A DNA stretch of 64,000 bases from Flectonema sp. DT1601. Its lineage: Eukaryota; Euglenozoa; Diplonemea; Diplonemida; Diplonemidae. Location of the stretch: contig OZ025850.1 of NCBI GenBank assembly GCA_964019425.1, positions 248,001-312,000 on the forward strand, in the 5' to 3' direction. The notes below the pieces were generated by a model. The model searched no databases. It was not told where the DNA came from and was given only the letters and a program-made list of their open reading frames with translations. This document shows positions 10,554 through 21,154 of the stretch, one piece after another. How positions within the stretch are numbered: the first letter of the stretch is position 1; each line of letters starts with the position of its first letter. The position numbers and the translations under genes are program-made.

Positions 10554-13500
10554 TCAGTTAAGCAATACCTGTTGCACAGCTTTTTGCAGATGCGAACCCT
10601 CAAAGTGCGATATGGTGCCTCTCATAGACACCAATCCAACAATGGAATGCCTTGCGTTGGGGCTTTCTAAAAGTTCAGTGATACACTTATGGCTTTCTTT
10701 ATTAGGAAAGAGACATATTCCGTTCCATATTGATATCGTTGTTGAAATATCAATTCTCGGATTATCAGAAACATGAACAAAGCGAAACTTTACTGATTGG
10801 TTAGGACGAACATATGATAAGATTCCGTCTGCTTCTCTATCAGACAGAACGACAATTTGAATACCGTTAGTGTACTCCAGGTACGCTCTTATGTTCTTAG
10901 CAGTCTCTGTGTGATGCAAAGCGTTATCAAAGTTCTTAGTCGCATAAATATGAGCACGTTTCGACCATGGAATGCTCGATGTCGCAGGGGTCCAATGAGT
11001 ATCAAGTGGTGTTATTTTTGTTTGCGTTTGTAAAGCAGCCAAACTTACAAGTGCTTGTTCGTAGTCCCATGCTCGTTCTTCACAAGGTGCGTAAGCCATT
11101 CCCTGACGGGATACTTCTTTTTGTTGTTCTTCTTCAACTGCCATTTCTCTTTCACACATTTTGTCACTCGCAGATATGACACGAGAGATGCCTTGTCCAA
11201 GTCTGTCGCAAGACTGTTGTAAAGTTTTGCATACTTTGAGATTAACTTCTTGTTCTTTGCAGTGTTGAAAACAAGATTCGAACCCACTTCGTGATAATTC
11301 AGAAATCGGTTTTTCCTTATATTCCGATCGATACAATTCATTAACATCCCAATTGTCATGTTGTAATGAAATCTTTGGATCAGATTGAGTACTCACATGA
11401 TGATAACCACTCTCCATCCATTCAACAATACCACTTGTGATACTATTACAAGTGTTGTTCATTACCCACTGAAGAACCATCTTCACAGTAGTCGTACTGT
11501 TTGGTGGAAGTTGTAAAGAAACTTCATAAGGAACGACAATAGTCAAATGCTGATCGGCTCCAAATTGCCTAAGACGACCAGCCCCCTGCATAAGCTTATC
11601 CTTTGTTAAATTCCTTCCAAGAGTAAGAGCCGCATGAGCAGATGGATGCATCTTCATATCGGAACCTCTACATCTTGCATCGTCGAATAATATGAAGCAA
11701 TCGGCATCAGCGAGGGGTGATTCACTTCTTAAAGCCCATCTTTCAGTATGTACATTGCATACTCTCCATGAGTCATCAGTAAATGCCATGACACCCTGTT
11801 TCATGCTTCTACATTTAATAAGAGCTTTCATAGCATACGTCGCGCATCCTTTTAAATCACACTCAGCCAACAGACATCCAGTATCGATAATCGCATCCAT
11901 GTTCTTGAAAACAGCCGTGTCGATTACTTCCTTCCAAAGAGAAGTTGTGTTTGGAAGCATATGTATTGCTGAACACTTCATTAATTTAGAAAGCATCATT
12001 CCATTAGTTCCCCTGACAGTTGGAATATTTGGTTCATTTTGTCTAATAGACAATGGAAGTAAACACGATGCCTCGTTAGTTCCGCTGAACCCAACAACGT
12101 GTTTGTTTGCTACAATATCCCAGGCAGACTTTGATAGTCGTGATGGAAATATTACTGTGTCGGATGGAAAGACGCAGACTTCAAGAAAGAAATCAATCGC
12201 AGAACGGCATTTGGTGAATACCTGATGTAAGGATCGGAGTTGCATTTCGTTTGTTGAATCAAGTTTTTGATAATTGTTGATTTCAACTTGAAGGTTTTCT
12301 GGAATGTTCGATGATTCCAACCATCGACCATATTCATCATTCTGTCTACTAATTGGAAGCTGTAGTAGTTGTGTCACCGCTTCCTTAATTTCTAATTCTG
12401 AAAGCCCACGTTGATAAGTTGCTAACTGTGACAACATCAACAACACATCTGGATGACTAAACTCTGACCTCTCATGAGGTATCCCAGCTGCTCTAAACGG
12501 AACTGCTATTCTTTTCTTTCTACCTTCAGCAATCCCATACTCAACTTGGTATCTCAACATCATACAATGAGCTAACAATCCGTGACAGAGTAATCCTCGA
12601 AGCATCATTAGTTGTGACCATTCTACTTTATCTAATTTGCTTTCAAGAGCACTTGGGTTGTCTGGATGTAACACAGCTGACTTTATGTCGTATTTGAGTT
12701 CTGTGTAGTGAGATTTTCTTATCCAAAGCATACCAGGTGGAGGGTTCGATATAATATCATCGGCGATGTCGCTGCATAACAATTTCATGTTCACGTGATT
12801 CGAGTTAACTATTCTCACGAAGGGTGACAGAACTGCGAAATCCGGATTGTGGAAATGTCTGTTCACTTGTTTTGAACAAAACGTCCGTAAGACTCCTTGC
12901 ATAACTTTAACACGAAGCTGTAAGTCAGGTAGTGGGTGCTGAGACCCTGCAGTGTAGATTAAATGATATTTGTAATGGCACAACGCATCGCTCTCATCGA
13001 GGATGAGTACCTCGTTTTCCATAATAGTTTTTGATATTAAAGACGATAAGGTTTTGTCTGTTTCTCTAACCTCCTCCATTCTCAACTGAAGGGATAAACG
13101 GTGTTCAGGTGTTTCAACCCACACAGAGTCTGTTGATGATTTCTTATTAGCTGCTATCATCTTTCTAAACCCACCTTTCGGAACTTGAATTTCACGTTCA
13201 AACGGATTTTGATAAATTCTTATCAACTGAGTTGAATCCGTCAAAGCATTTCCATAGTAGTCAATGGCCTCAGATATTAATGGTCGTAGCAGTACTACTC
13301 TCGGAACTTTCTTTTTCGCAATCAAACCCATTATAAGAAGTGGAATAACAACACGAGTCTTACCGAGACCCATATTCAACTGACAGATTGAACCAGAATT
13401 AGACTCGTCGAGTAAATGAACTGCTAGCTTGTATTGGTCATCTCTAACTTGAAGCATTGCATCTGCTTCGAAAGTTAACCATCTGGGGTATTCAGAGGTA

Positions 13501-16500
13501 AGCCATTGTCTTTTGGATGAGAGCTCAATTCGGAGTTTTTCTCTGTTTTTTGTATTCCAATAAAATATAATTCTTCTTAACTTCTGATGAAGAACATCTA
13601 ACTCAAGATATCCTTGTGAAGCTTGTTGAAGAATCACCGCCTCTGTCGATGGATTGTGACAGTCGGAATCATCATAGCAAATTTTAAAAAAACGAGACCT
13701 AGCATAACCCGGTTCATACCCAGCTAAATATTTCAAAAAATAAGCTGTACTGCGAGAACATGTAACATCGTGTGTGTTGTATGTTAGTTTTGATAGAAGT
13801 TTCGTCATCTGGGTTTCTATTCCTTTCTGTCTACGAGTAATGTAGTCAATAAGCCCAGGCAATCTTTCAGTTTCTAATTTACTCTGTGCTGTTTCACGAA
13901 ACAGGTTCCAGCTATCTTTTAACTCACTGTAGAGTTCTCCTTCCAGAAATCCATCTCCATCGGAAAACGGAAAAACCTGATCTGACGATGATGCTCCAGG
14001 AGCATCCTGTACTAGAAATGATTGTACAAATCTCTGTTCCATTTCTTGGACGAGATACTTCGCTTCTATCGCATCACGTTGAATACTCAGATCAAACTTT
14101 ATATGTTTTGGTCCATTTTGATTCAGAGGAAGGCTATAACATCTTCCCTCATTACGTATTTCATCCACAGCCTTACACACAGAGTTATTCATTATTTGAC
14201 TTAGTTCCGTTGGATAATCTGTTGTTTTTGACCACAGAAAATGCCTACTACCACTGTACCTTAAAAGGTTACTACACTCCTTTATGATGAGGTTTTTTGT
14301 ATACCATGCAGATGCAGCTACAGTGTCGAGTTGTTGTAGTTCTGATTCAGAGAATGGACGATCAACGCAACAACGTTGAAGCAATTCGATACAATATTGA
14401 GGTCCAGTTGGATAGCCAGTTCTCACTGGAAGAGGGATCCCAAAACTAGCGTATATCGCTGCTAAGTGAAGACGAGCTGACAAAGTTTTGGCACGAGGCA
14501 TTCCTTGTCTGTAATCGTATATTTGATAATCAATATTAGCTGAAGCACTATCACTTAAAATAACCCCACTTTCATCTATCTCACCACACGGTATGATTAG
14601 CCTAGTCTCTGAGACTTCAACATTAGCAGGATCTGAAGACAACATTAAAAATGTACTAAATTCCGGTAAATCAACCACATGCTGCTGTTTAGATAAATGA
14701 TAATGCCTGTGATTAGACATGTGAATACCACTTTCCTCGAGATGTAACGTCAATCCATATCTGGGAAGTTTTATTATAATTTTTCCATCGGGTTTTTTTA
14801 AAGTATGAATAAAACATTCTTTCTCAATACGATTAAGGATCGGTTCAATGCCTTCAGGGATTGTTATAAACTTATCAGATCCATCGTAGAGCCCAGACTG
14901 ATTTGCTTTAAAAGTTGGTGTTTCTGACAGATGTTCAATCTGAAGAGATTTAAATAATAAATCACCAGTAACTTCTTCTTCCCAATGACTGTGTAGATCA
15001 ACGAGTCGTTTTGGACATTTTGGAATTCTTTGTTCAGTTAGTTCCGAAATTGATATTAACTTCCTCCAAAATAAATCTTTTTCTCCTCGTTGTCTGCATC
15101 GCATTTCACCATCACCAAGAGGAGTGAACTCGTATACGAATCCCTGCATTGGATGGGTCGTTAGGAACCCACCATCAGCAGCTTTACTTACTTCAAAGTT
15201 TCTACTTCTGAACATCCTCGTATATAGTTTAGTTGAGGTAATCACAGCAGGAAGAAGACCTGGTGGGTTCGCATTCTTCAACACAATTCCAGTGAAAATA
15301 TTTATTGCATAGTGGTCTCCACTCCCGGAGGTTGTCTCGAATGCTGGTTTTCCAGCAATCTTTTTCCAGGTAACAGGTTCTGATAAACAATTAAACACAA
15401 GTTTTACAAGAGGAGTGAGAATCTTTGGTTCCTTCAATGTGTGAGACATTAATCCGTCGAAGTGACGTGATATGGCTCGTGTTGCTGCTGTTTCAGTTTC
15501 ATTCGGTTCGCGTCCACTCTTCCATCTGTGTAGAGTTACCAAACGGAGAAGTCTCTCAGCCAATTCCGATGTCATCTTACAAAGCGTCAGGGACATTAAA
15601 GCCAAACCTAACATCTTTCCTTCAGTACATCTCATTTTTGTAGTTGCACTGCACATTCCTTTTTCAAGTATTGTTTTTTGTGTTTGTTTCTCAGCCTGTT
15701 GAGCCCATCCTTCTGCAATCACACTGTAGGCTATGGGAAGCTGATCCGTGTCTTCATATTGAGCGAAATGAGATGCGAGTCTCGCCAAAACCGGAAATAT
15801 TTTCTGATGTCTGGGAGTAGTTCTAATGACATTAGCTAATCCTAATAAACTATCATGAATACACTTATACACGACATCATCTCTGTTGTAGTCCTGCCTC
15901 CATAAGACGTATCCAGTTTGTAAATCAATCTCACCCACGTGATTAGTTGCTTGCAATAGGATTGTTTGCACGTCAACATTAGACAATTGAGAATGACCTA
16001 ATAAAACAGTTTGTAGAAACGCAGCTGTTTTTCTAACTTGTTGATATGGGAATGATCGAAGTGCACCGATGTCGATTGCTGCCATTTTTGATAGTCCATC
16101 CACATGAGTTGATCGATAAGGAACGTTACCTCTGTGTGATTCTGACTGATGCAAAACAGGATGATCAACTGCCCACTGTAATGTGTAATCACTAAGTATT
16201 GGAGTAAAGTGTTTCATACAAGCACTTTGATCATATCCAAAAGGATTTGATCCACTCTTTGACATAATCGAAGGGGTGTCAGATGGATAAAAAGTTACTA
16301 AATTTGGATCATTCTGAGAGATTAATGAATAGATATCAGTTGGTCCCACTCTCTGAGGTGGTCTACCCGCCCTACGAGATGTCATTTGAAGCGTTGGTGG
16401 AGAGTTAGAAAAAGTAAACGGGTTTGAACAGCGATTGCCATAACCAAAAGAATTCATATCATGGCTATAACAGTCTTTCCAGTCAGAACATTGAACGGTT

Positions 16501-18302
16501 GGCCGAGGCTTGTCAGAAAGTACTTCGTAGCATTTAAATGAAAAATCTGCCAAATCAGACAATTCATGCGGCATATTATAATAAAATATAACACTGTAAG
16601 CATCAAACTCGTCCCGTGGCAATGACGATGACAGGGTTTCAGGTACCCTTCGTAAATCCATTTTTTTACTTTCTAAACCTCTAATTTCTCTGTCAAGTCG
16701 TCGGCGATGATTCTTAGTCACTGCTTCATGTCGTTCTTCTTGTAGGTTTTCGATGTGATCAACTATTTCATCAATTTCGTCATCTTGTTTTCGTACCTTC
16801 CTCATTAGGTTTTCTTGTTTTGATTTCAATACAGATCTCGCATTTTGATAAATAGTTTTCAATTCTCGACTTTGTAACACGAAGTCACTTCCAAAATTAA
16901 TTGTTCCTGGACTCATGCTTCCGGAATTACAGTGAAATAATTTTTTGTTATCATCATCGGTGGTGTATTTACTTAAATATTGAGCCATTATTTCTATACT
17001 CGAACGAAGATACTCATCGCTGACGACGAGAGCTTCTAAGTGTTGAATATTAAGTGGACTTCCATAGCTTCGAGTTAACGGATGAACAGCTAAAGCTCTT
17101 TTGTGAAGTATACAATAAGCCATCCACACCACGATGACTCTACTGCTTCGCAGCTCTTCAAGAGGATATTGCATCGCCGGGTCTTTTGAGTAGGATGCCA
17201 CTATCGTTTCATACTCGTCTACATAGAGTTTTACATTAGAGCAGTCTGCTGCTGTTAAAGCTTCCTTTTGCTTTAGAAGGTTAGTTAATTTTCTTTCTAT
17301 CGAAATACATTTATATTGAGGTTCACTCTCTGGAGCACTTCCTAAGTTTAGCAACGCTTCAGCTCTGATACTCGTACTGTCTTCGGATAGTGTTGGTTTA
17401 TTAAAATGAAAAGACCTAGTGTAAGGTATGGAATCAACCTTTACTCTATGAGGTGATTCCTTGATTGTGTATTCTTCTTTCATGTATTCATTATGACTCT
17501 CGTAAATTGATCCCAAATGAGACTGCACTGACTGCAAGTGTTCCGCTACAGCAGTCAAATCTAAATGATTGCTGCTCTGAGACATTTTAAAAGCATAGTC
17601 AGCAACACAATTCAGATATAAGGTAACTTGACCGCAGCTTTCAATTCCGCTGCAGCCTGCAACGTAATTCTCTAAGGTGTGAAGCATGAAATTTAAAATA
17701 ACTTTTCTCGGATCTCCAGCAGGGTTTATCAGATTAAATATCGCAGTCACTACAGCGGTGAGAACTTCTCTCGCAGAAACTTCTCCGTGGGCATCAGTCT
17801 CGGAGTCGTACCAGTTTATTGGAGCAAACTGTGGATTGCTATCTTTTAGACGGTATTTCCAGGCTTCTTGTGCAACTTTTTGAGCGTATTTTGGAGTCTT
17901 TGTTGACTTAGGGAACTTATCGTCTGATAAGGCTAGTATCATATCAAAATTTTCGAGGAATTTTTTAGTGTCGATGAGATCGATAGTTCCACATGTGAGA
18001 ACTCCACCATCGTGTAGGTTAATTAGAAACACTTCGCAGTCGTCGTGAGCACCTCCATGAAAACCCATAACAGTTCTGTGAGATTTATCATTCCATCGCG
18101 CGATACTAATTTCATTCTCTTCAAGATTTTCAACAGGTAATTCTGATAATGTTCTTGCAGTACTTTCTAAACATGTCTCTTCTTCCTCAGTCAGTTTTAA
18201 CAATTCATCAGTAGCTCCGATGTTCGCAAACTCAGTAAATTCTTTTACCAAATCTTGTATTTCAAGTCTCTGATTCTTTTGACCACCACGGCCAGTTCCC
18301 AT
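10554..18302 (-). CDS. Giant DUF3638/DUF3645 ATPase-like protein (2582 aa)
   Basis: This is a single-exon gene. The protein matches the large DUF6606-DUF3638-DUF3645 family known mainly from fungi, oomycetes and other protists, of unknown function. Visible motifs: a Walker-A-like MGLGKTRVVIPL near residue 1643; a DESD Walker-B/DExD-like box near 1766; the DUF3645 signature GIPHERSEFSHPDVLLMLSQ near 1940; GFSGTNEA near 2070, resembling a helicase SAT motif; and MQGAGRLRQFG near 2240, like an arginine-finger motif VI. Together they suggest an SF2-like nucleic-acid or protein remodelling ATPase. The N-terminal 1600 residues look like the DUF6606 scaffold, with a coiled-coil stretch near 490-550. 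The start ATG at 18302 is preceded by an A run and, 92 nt upstream, by a strong 3' splice site. Function is not known; the family assignment is confident. Confidence 0.88.
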   Translation of the reverse strand: MGTGRGGQKNQRLEIQDLVKEFTEFANIGATDELLKLTEEEETCLESTARTLSELPVENLEENEISIARWNDKSHRTVMGFHGGAHDDCEVFLINLHDGGVLTCGTIDLIDTKKFLENFDMILALSDDKFPKSTKTPKYAQKVAQEAWKYRLKDSNPQFAPINWYDSETDAHGEVSAREVLTAVVTAIFNLINPAGDPRKVILNFMLHTLENYVAGCSGIESCGQVTLYLNCVADYAFKMSQSSNHLDLTAVAEHLQSVQSHLGSIYESHNEYMKEEYTIKESPHRVKVDSIPYTRSFHFNKPTLSEDSTSIRAEALLNLGSAPESEPQYKCISIERKLTNLLKQKEALTAADCSNVKLYVDEYETIVASYSKDPAMQYPLEELRSSRVIVVWMAYCILHKRALAVHPLTRSYGSPLNIQHLEALVVSDEYLRSSIEIMAQYLSKYTTDDDNKKLFHCNSGSMSPGTINFGSDFVLQSRELKTIYQNARSVLKSKQENLMRKVRKQDDEIDEIVDHIENLQEERHEAVTKNHRRRLDREIRGLESKKMDLRRVPETLSSSLPRDEFDAYSVIFYYNMPHELSDLADFSFKCYEVLSDKPRPTVQCSDWKDCYSHDMNSFGYGNRCSNPFTFSNSPPTLQMTSRRAGRPPQRVGPTDIYSLISQNDPNLVTFYPSDTPSIMSKSGSNPFGYDQSACMKHFTPILSDYTLQWAVDHPVLHQSESHRGNVPYRSTHVDGLSKMAAIDIGALRSFPYQQVRKTAAFLQTVLLGHSQLSNVDVQTILLQATNHVGEIDLQTGYVLWRQDYNRDDVVYKCIHDSLLGLANVIRTTPRHQKIFPVLARLASHFAQYEDTDQLPIAYSVIAEGWAQQAEKQTQKTILEKGMCSATTKMRCTEGKMLGLALMSLTLCKMTSELAERLLRLVTLHRWKSGREPNETETAATRAISRHFDGLMSHTLKEPKILTPLVKLVFNCLSEPVTWKKIAGKPAFETTSGSGDHYAINIFTGIVLKNANPPGLLPAVITSTKLYTRMFRSRNFEVSKAADGGFLTTHPMQGFVYEFTPLGDGEMRCRQRGEKDLFWRKLISISELTEQRIPKCPKRLVDLHSHWEEEVTGDLLFKSLQIEHLSETPTFKANQSGLYDGSDKFITIPEGIEPILNRIEKECFIHTLKKPDGKIIIKLPRYGLTLHLEESGIHMSNHRHYHLSKQQHVVDLPEFSTFLMLSSDPANVEVSETRLIIPCGEIDESGVILSDSASANIDYQIYDYRQGMPRAKTLSARLHLAAIYASFGIPLPVRTGYPTGPQYCIELLQRCCVDRPFSESELQQLDTVAASAWYTKNLIIKECSNLLRYSGSRHFLWSKTTDYPTELSQIMNNSVCKAVDEIRNEGRCYSLPLNQNGPKHIKFDLSIQRDAIEAKYLVQEMEQRFVQSFLVQDAPGASSSDQVFPFSDGDGFLEGELYSELKDSWNLFRETAQSKLETERLPGLIDYITRRQKGIETQMTKLLSKLTYNTHDVTCSRSTAYFLKYLAGYEPGYARSRFFKICYDDSDCHNPSTEAVILQQASQGYLELDVLHQKLRRIIFYWNTKNREKLRIELSSKRQWLTSEYPRWLTFEADAMLQVRDDQYKLAVHLLDESNSGSICQLNMGLGKTRVVIPLLIMGLIAKKKVPRVVLLRPLISEAIDYYGNALTDSTQLIRIYQNPFEREIQVPKGGFRKMIAANKKSSTDSVWVETPEHRLSLQLRMEEVRETDKTLSSLISKTIMENEVLILDESDALCHYKYHLIYTAGSQHPLPDLQLRVKVMQGVLRTFCSKQVNRHFHNPDFAVLSPFVRIVNSNHVNMKLLCSDIADDIISNPPPGMLWIRKSHYTELKYDIKSAVLHPDNPSALESKLDKVEWSQLMMLRGLLCHGLLAHCMMLRYQVEYGIAEGRKKRIAVPFRAAGIPHERSEFSHPDVLLMLSQLATYQRGLSELEIKEAVTQLLQLPISRQNDEYGRWLESSNIPENLQVEINNYQKLDSTNEMQLRSLHQVFTKCRSAIDFFLEVCVFPSDTVIFPSRLSKSAWDIVANKHVVGFSGTNEASCLLPLSIRQNEPNIPTVRGTNGMMLSKLMKCSAIHMLPNTTSLWKEVIDTAVFKNMDAIIDTGCLLAECDLKGCATYAMKALIKCRSMKQGVMAFTDDSWRVCNVHTERWALRSESPLADADCFILFDDARCRGSDMKMHPSAHAALTLGRNLTKDKLMQGAGRLRQFGADQHLTIVVPYEVSLQLPPNSTTTVKMVLQWVMNNTCNSITSGIVEWMESGYHHVSTQSDPKISLQHDNWDVNELYRSEYKEKPISELSRSGFESCFQHCKEQEVNLKVCKTLQQSCDRLGQGISRVISASDKMCEREMAVEEEQQKEVSRQGMAYAPCEERAWDYEQALVSLAALQTQTKITPLDTHWTPATSSIPWSKRAHIYATKNFDNALHHTETAKNIRAYLEYTNGIQIVVLSDREADGILSYVRPNQSVKFRFVHVSDNPRIDISTTISIWNGICLFPNKESHKCITELLESPNARHSIVGLVSMRGTISHFEGSHLQKAVQQVLLN

Positions 18303-18703
18303 TTTTTTTTGATAATTTAAATATACTCAATGGGTAACACAGTTGTTCATTGTTGTTATTCTGAGTTGGGTTAGAGATGTTAATTACAAGATTTCTTCAA
18401 CAAAAAAAAAAAAAAATTAATATATTCTCAATCGTCTGTTTGTCAACTAGCAAATAAATAACATTCAAAAAAATACACTATTACACCACAGTAAGCAATT
18501 CCGTGTATGTGGATGACAAAGACTATACGTTGGTTGTGGGCAAGGCGTAAGTCGGCACTAAACTCAAGTATAAGAAAAAGAAGGAAAAAAATAAATAAAT
18601 ACAGCGGTTTTTGCGGTCGGTCATTCTAGAAAACAAAAAAAAAAAAAAAAAAAAAAAAAAATACTAGTTTTACCCAGACGAAAGACAACAGTGACTGAAC
18701 TAC
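18303..18703. other. Intergenic gap between the SDR and DUF3638 genes
   Basis: This 401-bp gap holds two minus-strand T tracts: about 33 T near 18630-18661 (just after the SDR stop) and about 14 T at 18403-18416 ending in a GAAG acceptor. No open frame is worth calling. Confidence 0.7.
18395..18420 (-). promoter_or_regulatory. Putative trans-splice acceptor of the DUF3638 gene
   Basis: On the minus strand about 14 T are followed by GTTGAAG, with AG at 18396-18395, 92 nt before the ATG. No upstream coding exon fits in the 401-bp gap, so a spliced leader is likelier than a cis-intron. Confidence 0.5.
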
Positions 18704-19648
18704 TTATTTGAGAGCACGACCATGAAAAGCATCCATAGAAGAAGAGATGCCCATAAATTCAGTAGCAGCTTCCGACCACTTAACTGGAAGCAGACGTGCG
18801 ATTTGAATGATTCCACAAATCGGAGGTAAGTTGACGACCTGTTCTCCAGATTCAATCGCCTGAATAACTCTGTTAGCGACGTGGTTTTCATTTAGTGTCG
18901 GTAATAAGAAAGGTACATTCGTTTTTACTCCAGCAAACATTCCGGTGTTAATATAAAATGGGTTTACTGTTAAAATGTTAACACCGCTTCTCTTTGAGGT
19001 CATCTCCATGCGAAGGGCCTCAGAAAATCCAACTGCAGCAAATTTTGAAGCGCTGTAGTCGGTTAGTCCTGCTACACCAATGCAGCCTGCTTGAGATGCG
19101 ATGGTGACAATGCTTCCAGTTTTACGTTCAATCATTGATGGTAAGAATGCTTGACATGTCCAAAAGTGAGATAAAGTATTGACGTCGAATGTTCGTCTTA
19201 TTAATCTCGGTTCGTTTTCAGTAAACTTCTTAGCACTGACCACACCAGCGTTGTTTATTAAGACGTCAATGTCTCCAGTTAGCTGAGCTGCCTGTCTAAC
19301 CGCTTCATCATCAGTGACATCAACAACTTGAATTGAACATTCAGAAGAAATACTTTCCTTAACTAATTTCAAACTCTCTTCATTTATGTCCCACAATATG
19401 ACATTTGCTCCTCTCTTAGCAGCAATCTGTCCCATGAGTTTTCCAATTCCACTTCCTCCTCCGGTAATTAAAACTCTTTTTCCCTTGAGACTCTTTTTCA
19501 CTATTCTCAGTCTGGCCCATCTGACCAATTCGTAACCGATGACTAGCATTATTAAATATTTACCAGCCTTGTTTGTTCCCTTGACGAGCAGAATCGTTGC
19601 ACCAATGTTGGTCAGCATCTCGACGGGTATAGAGCAAAAATTGATCAT
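18704..19648 (-). CDS. Short-chain dehydrogenase/reductase, SDR16C (retinol/17-beta-HSD-like)
   Basis: The protein has 314 residues, the usual length for SDR16C members (RDH10, SDR16C5, HSD17B11/13). An N-terminal hydrophobic segment (residues about 14-44) should anchor it in ER or lipid-droplet membrane. The Rossmann core shows TGGGSGIG (62-69) for NAD(P) binding, the D109-V-T segment, NNAG (132-135), N157, catalytic Ser185, and the YSASK box with Tyr198 and Lys202. After the core, the LLPVKWSEAATEFMG and SSSMDAFHGR segments correspond to the C-terminal helix and the MD-F-GR motif of the SDR16C group. It likely oxidises or reduces a lipid alcohol, retinoid or steroid-like; the substrate cannot be told. 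It lies 155 bp downstream of the LRR gene with a strong splice acceptor between them. Confidence 0.9.
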   Translation of the reverse strand: MINFCSIPVEMLTNIGATILLVKGTNKAGKYLIMLVIGYELVRWARLRIVKKSLKGKRVLITGGGSGIGKLMGQIAAKRGANVILWDINEESLKLVKESISSECSIQVVDVTDDEAVRQAAQLTGDIDVLINNAGVVSAKKFTENEPRLIRRTFDVNTLSHFWTCQAFLPSMIERKTGSIVTIASQAGCIGVAGLTDYSASKFAAVGFSEALRMEMTSKRSGVNILTVNPFYINTGMFAGVKTNVPFLLPTLNENHVANRVIQAIESGEQVVNLPPICGIIQIARLLPVKWSEAATEFMGISSSMDAFHGRALK

Positions 19649-19679
19649 GATTTTTTTTTTTTTTTTTTTTTTTTGAGAT

Positions 19680-19712
19680 CTGAAAAAGAAATAAAACTAT
19701 ACAAAGAAAACA
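19680..19712 (-). promoter_or_regulatory. Strong 3' splice site in the 154-nt gap before the SDR gene
   Basis: On the minus strand a long pyrimidine-rich run ending TTTTATTTCTTTTTCAG lies 31 nt upstream of the SDR ATG, with only ATCTC, 24 A and TC between. The preceding gene stops 154 nt upstream, leaving no room for a promoter and 5' exon. This is among the clearest acceptor signals in the window and a main argument for trans-splicing. Confidence 0.65.
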
Positions 19713-19802
19713 ATACACGATAACAAACTACTAACGAGACGATGAGGTAGCTGAAACCCATTGTAAAACAGGTGTTCTCTTACTTTTTTTGTCGAAGACT
19801 TA

Positions 19803-20696
19803 TTATTTCTTTTTCTTTTTTGCATTTTCCTTCTCAGCATCATCAACATCCGTCACGTCTGGGGTTTCTGGAGGCGTCCAAAACATCTTATCAGCTTCGG
19901 ATTCTCTTTCATTTTTCTTTTTTTTATCAGGTTTTCGTTTAACATTTTCATCAGGTATTGGTAATTTTTCAATTAAGGATCTTTTTATTTTATCAGTCAC
20001 AGACTGAGAGATGTCATTGTAATGCAATCCTTCCACTTGTGACAAAAGTTTTAATTTAGTTCTCAACGTGTCTGGAAGACTCGCTCCTACCTCAGCTGCG
20101 ATATGTTGTGGGATGTTATTAGACAGCCATAATATGTTCAAAGTTGGATTTTGTTCAAAATGGATTGCTTTGAGAAGCTCTTCAGCGCCTTCATCAGTTA
20201 TTCTATTCTCTCGTAGATTTAACGAATGAAGAGATTTATTGTGTTTTAGGGCATCAGCAATGTGAGACGCTCCGACATCGCCTAACTCATTATGAAAGAA
20301 CGATACTTTTTCAAGTGTGTTATTTACCATGATGCAATCTGCAAACGCTTTACCTCCAAGGGGACCGATGGTGTTTCCCGCAACGTTAACTTTTTGCAAG
20401 ACAGTATTCCTAGTTATAGCCTTGAAAAGACTTATAGCTCCCTCTTCCTCAAGTAGGTTACAAGTTAAGTCTATTTTTGTTAACGTTCTGTTCAGACCTA
20501 ATTTTCTAACGAATTGCTGCAAGCCATCACTTCCTATACAGCGATAGCTTAAGTCAAGTAATGGACTCGTGTTCTCTTCGATGATTGTTGTTGCTGCAGT
20601 TATTGATTGGTTTATTTTAACGACCATTTTAGTGTCTTCATTGCGTGCTCTCCACCACGGATCTTCCTCCGCAATAGAAAGAGAGGATGTCGTCAT
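19803..20696 (-). CDS. Leucine-rich repeat protein (RNI-like)
   Basis: The protein has 297 residues. Residues about 45-205 form at least five ribonuclease-inhibitor-type LRRs with the pattern LxxLDLxxNxIxxEGAxxLxxAL, for example LTKIDLTCNLLEEEGAISLF and LHSLNLRENRITDEGAEELL. The last 60 residues are charged, with KRKPDKKKKNERE and an acidic segment ending in five Lys, possibly a nuclear or microtubule-binding tail. RNI-type LRRs mediate protein binding in RanGAP, NLRC-type and axonemal proteins; I cannot say which applies. ATG at 20696. A T-run/A-run pair lies upstream. A GGTTACAC sequence after the A run may mark the leader junction. Confidence 0.85.
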   Translation of the reverse strand: MTTSSLSIAEEDPWWRARNEDTKMVVKINQSITAATTIIEENTSPLLDLSYRCIGSDGLQQFVRKLGLNRTLTKIDLTCNLLEEEGAISLFKAITRNTVLQKVNVAGNTIGPLGGKAFADCIMVNNTLEKVSFFHNELGDVGASHIADALKHNKSLHSLNLRENRITDEGAEELLKAIHFEQNPTLNILWLSNNIPQHIAAEVGASLPDTLRTKLKLLSQVEGLHYNDISQSVTDKIKRSLIEKLPIPDENVKRKPDKKKKNERESEADKMFWTPPETPDVTDVDDAEKENAKKKKK

Positions 20697-20713
20697 AATG
20701 TAGTTGTGTGTAA

Positions 20714-20715
<2 letters not shown>

Positions 20716-20748
<33 letters not shown>

Positions 20749-20771
20749 AAAAAAAAAAAAAAAAAAAAAAA
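20716..20771. repeat. Opposed T27/A23 homopolymer pair upstream of the LRR gene
   Basis: 27 T, the hexamer AAAATG, then 23 A. In a transcript this would form an almost uninterrupted A-U hairpin 20 nt before the LRR start codon. It could be two abutting retroposon tails or simple slippage. Homopolymer length may also be affected by sequencing error. Confidence 0.8.
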
Positions 20772-21154
20772 TACTAAGAAACTTTTTGTTACAATGTTTT
20801 TTTTCGTTGCATGTACATCATCATGTTGTTGGTTTTTTTTTATCTGTTTATTTCTACAAAGGTAATTACACTACTTGTAATGCCGATAATGATTTTAATA
20901 AAACAAAAAAAAATATTAAAAAAAAGTAAACTTCCTCTTCTATTCTCTTTTTTTTTTTTTTTTTTTTTTTTTAATTTTGATAAGGATAAATACAATAAAA
21001 TACCAAAACGATAATATAACAATGTTTGAATTTTTTTTCACTTTTTTTTTTTAAAAAAAAAAAGTTTTAAAAAAAAAAAAAAATAATAATAAAAAAGGCA
21101 AGACAATGCTACAGATAGTTGTCGGAGGGGACTTTTTAATAAAAAACGAAATAA

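Noticed and set aside
13886-14287. Plus-strand frames inside the large genes
   Set aside because: Antisense shadows of strongly supported minus-strand coding sequence.
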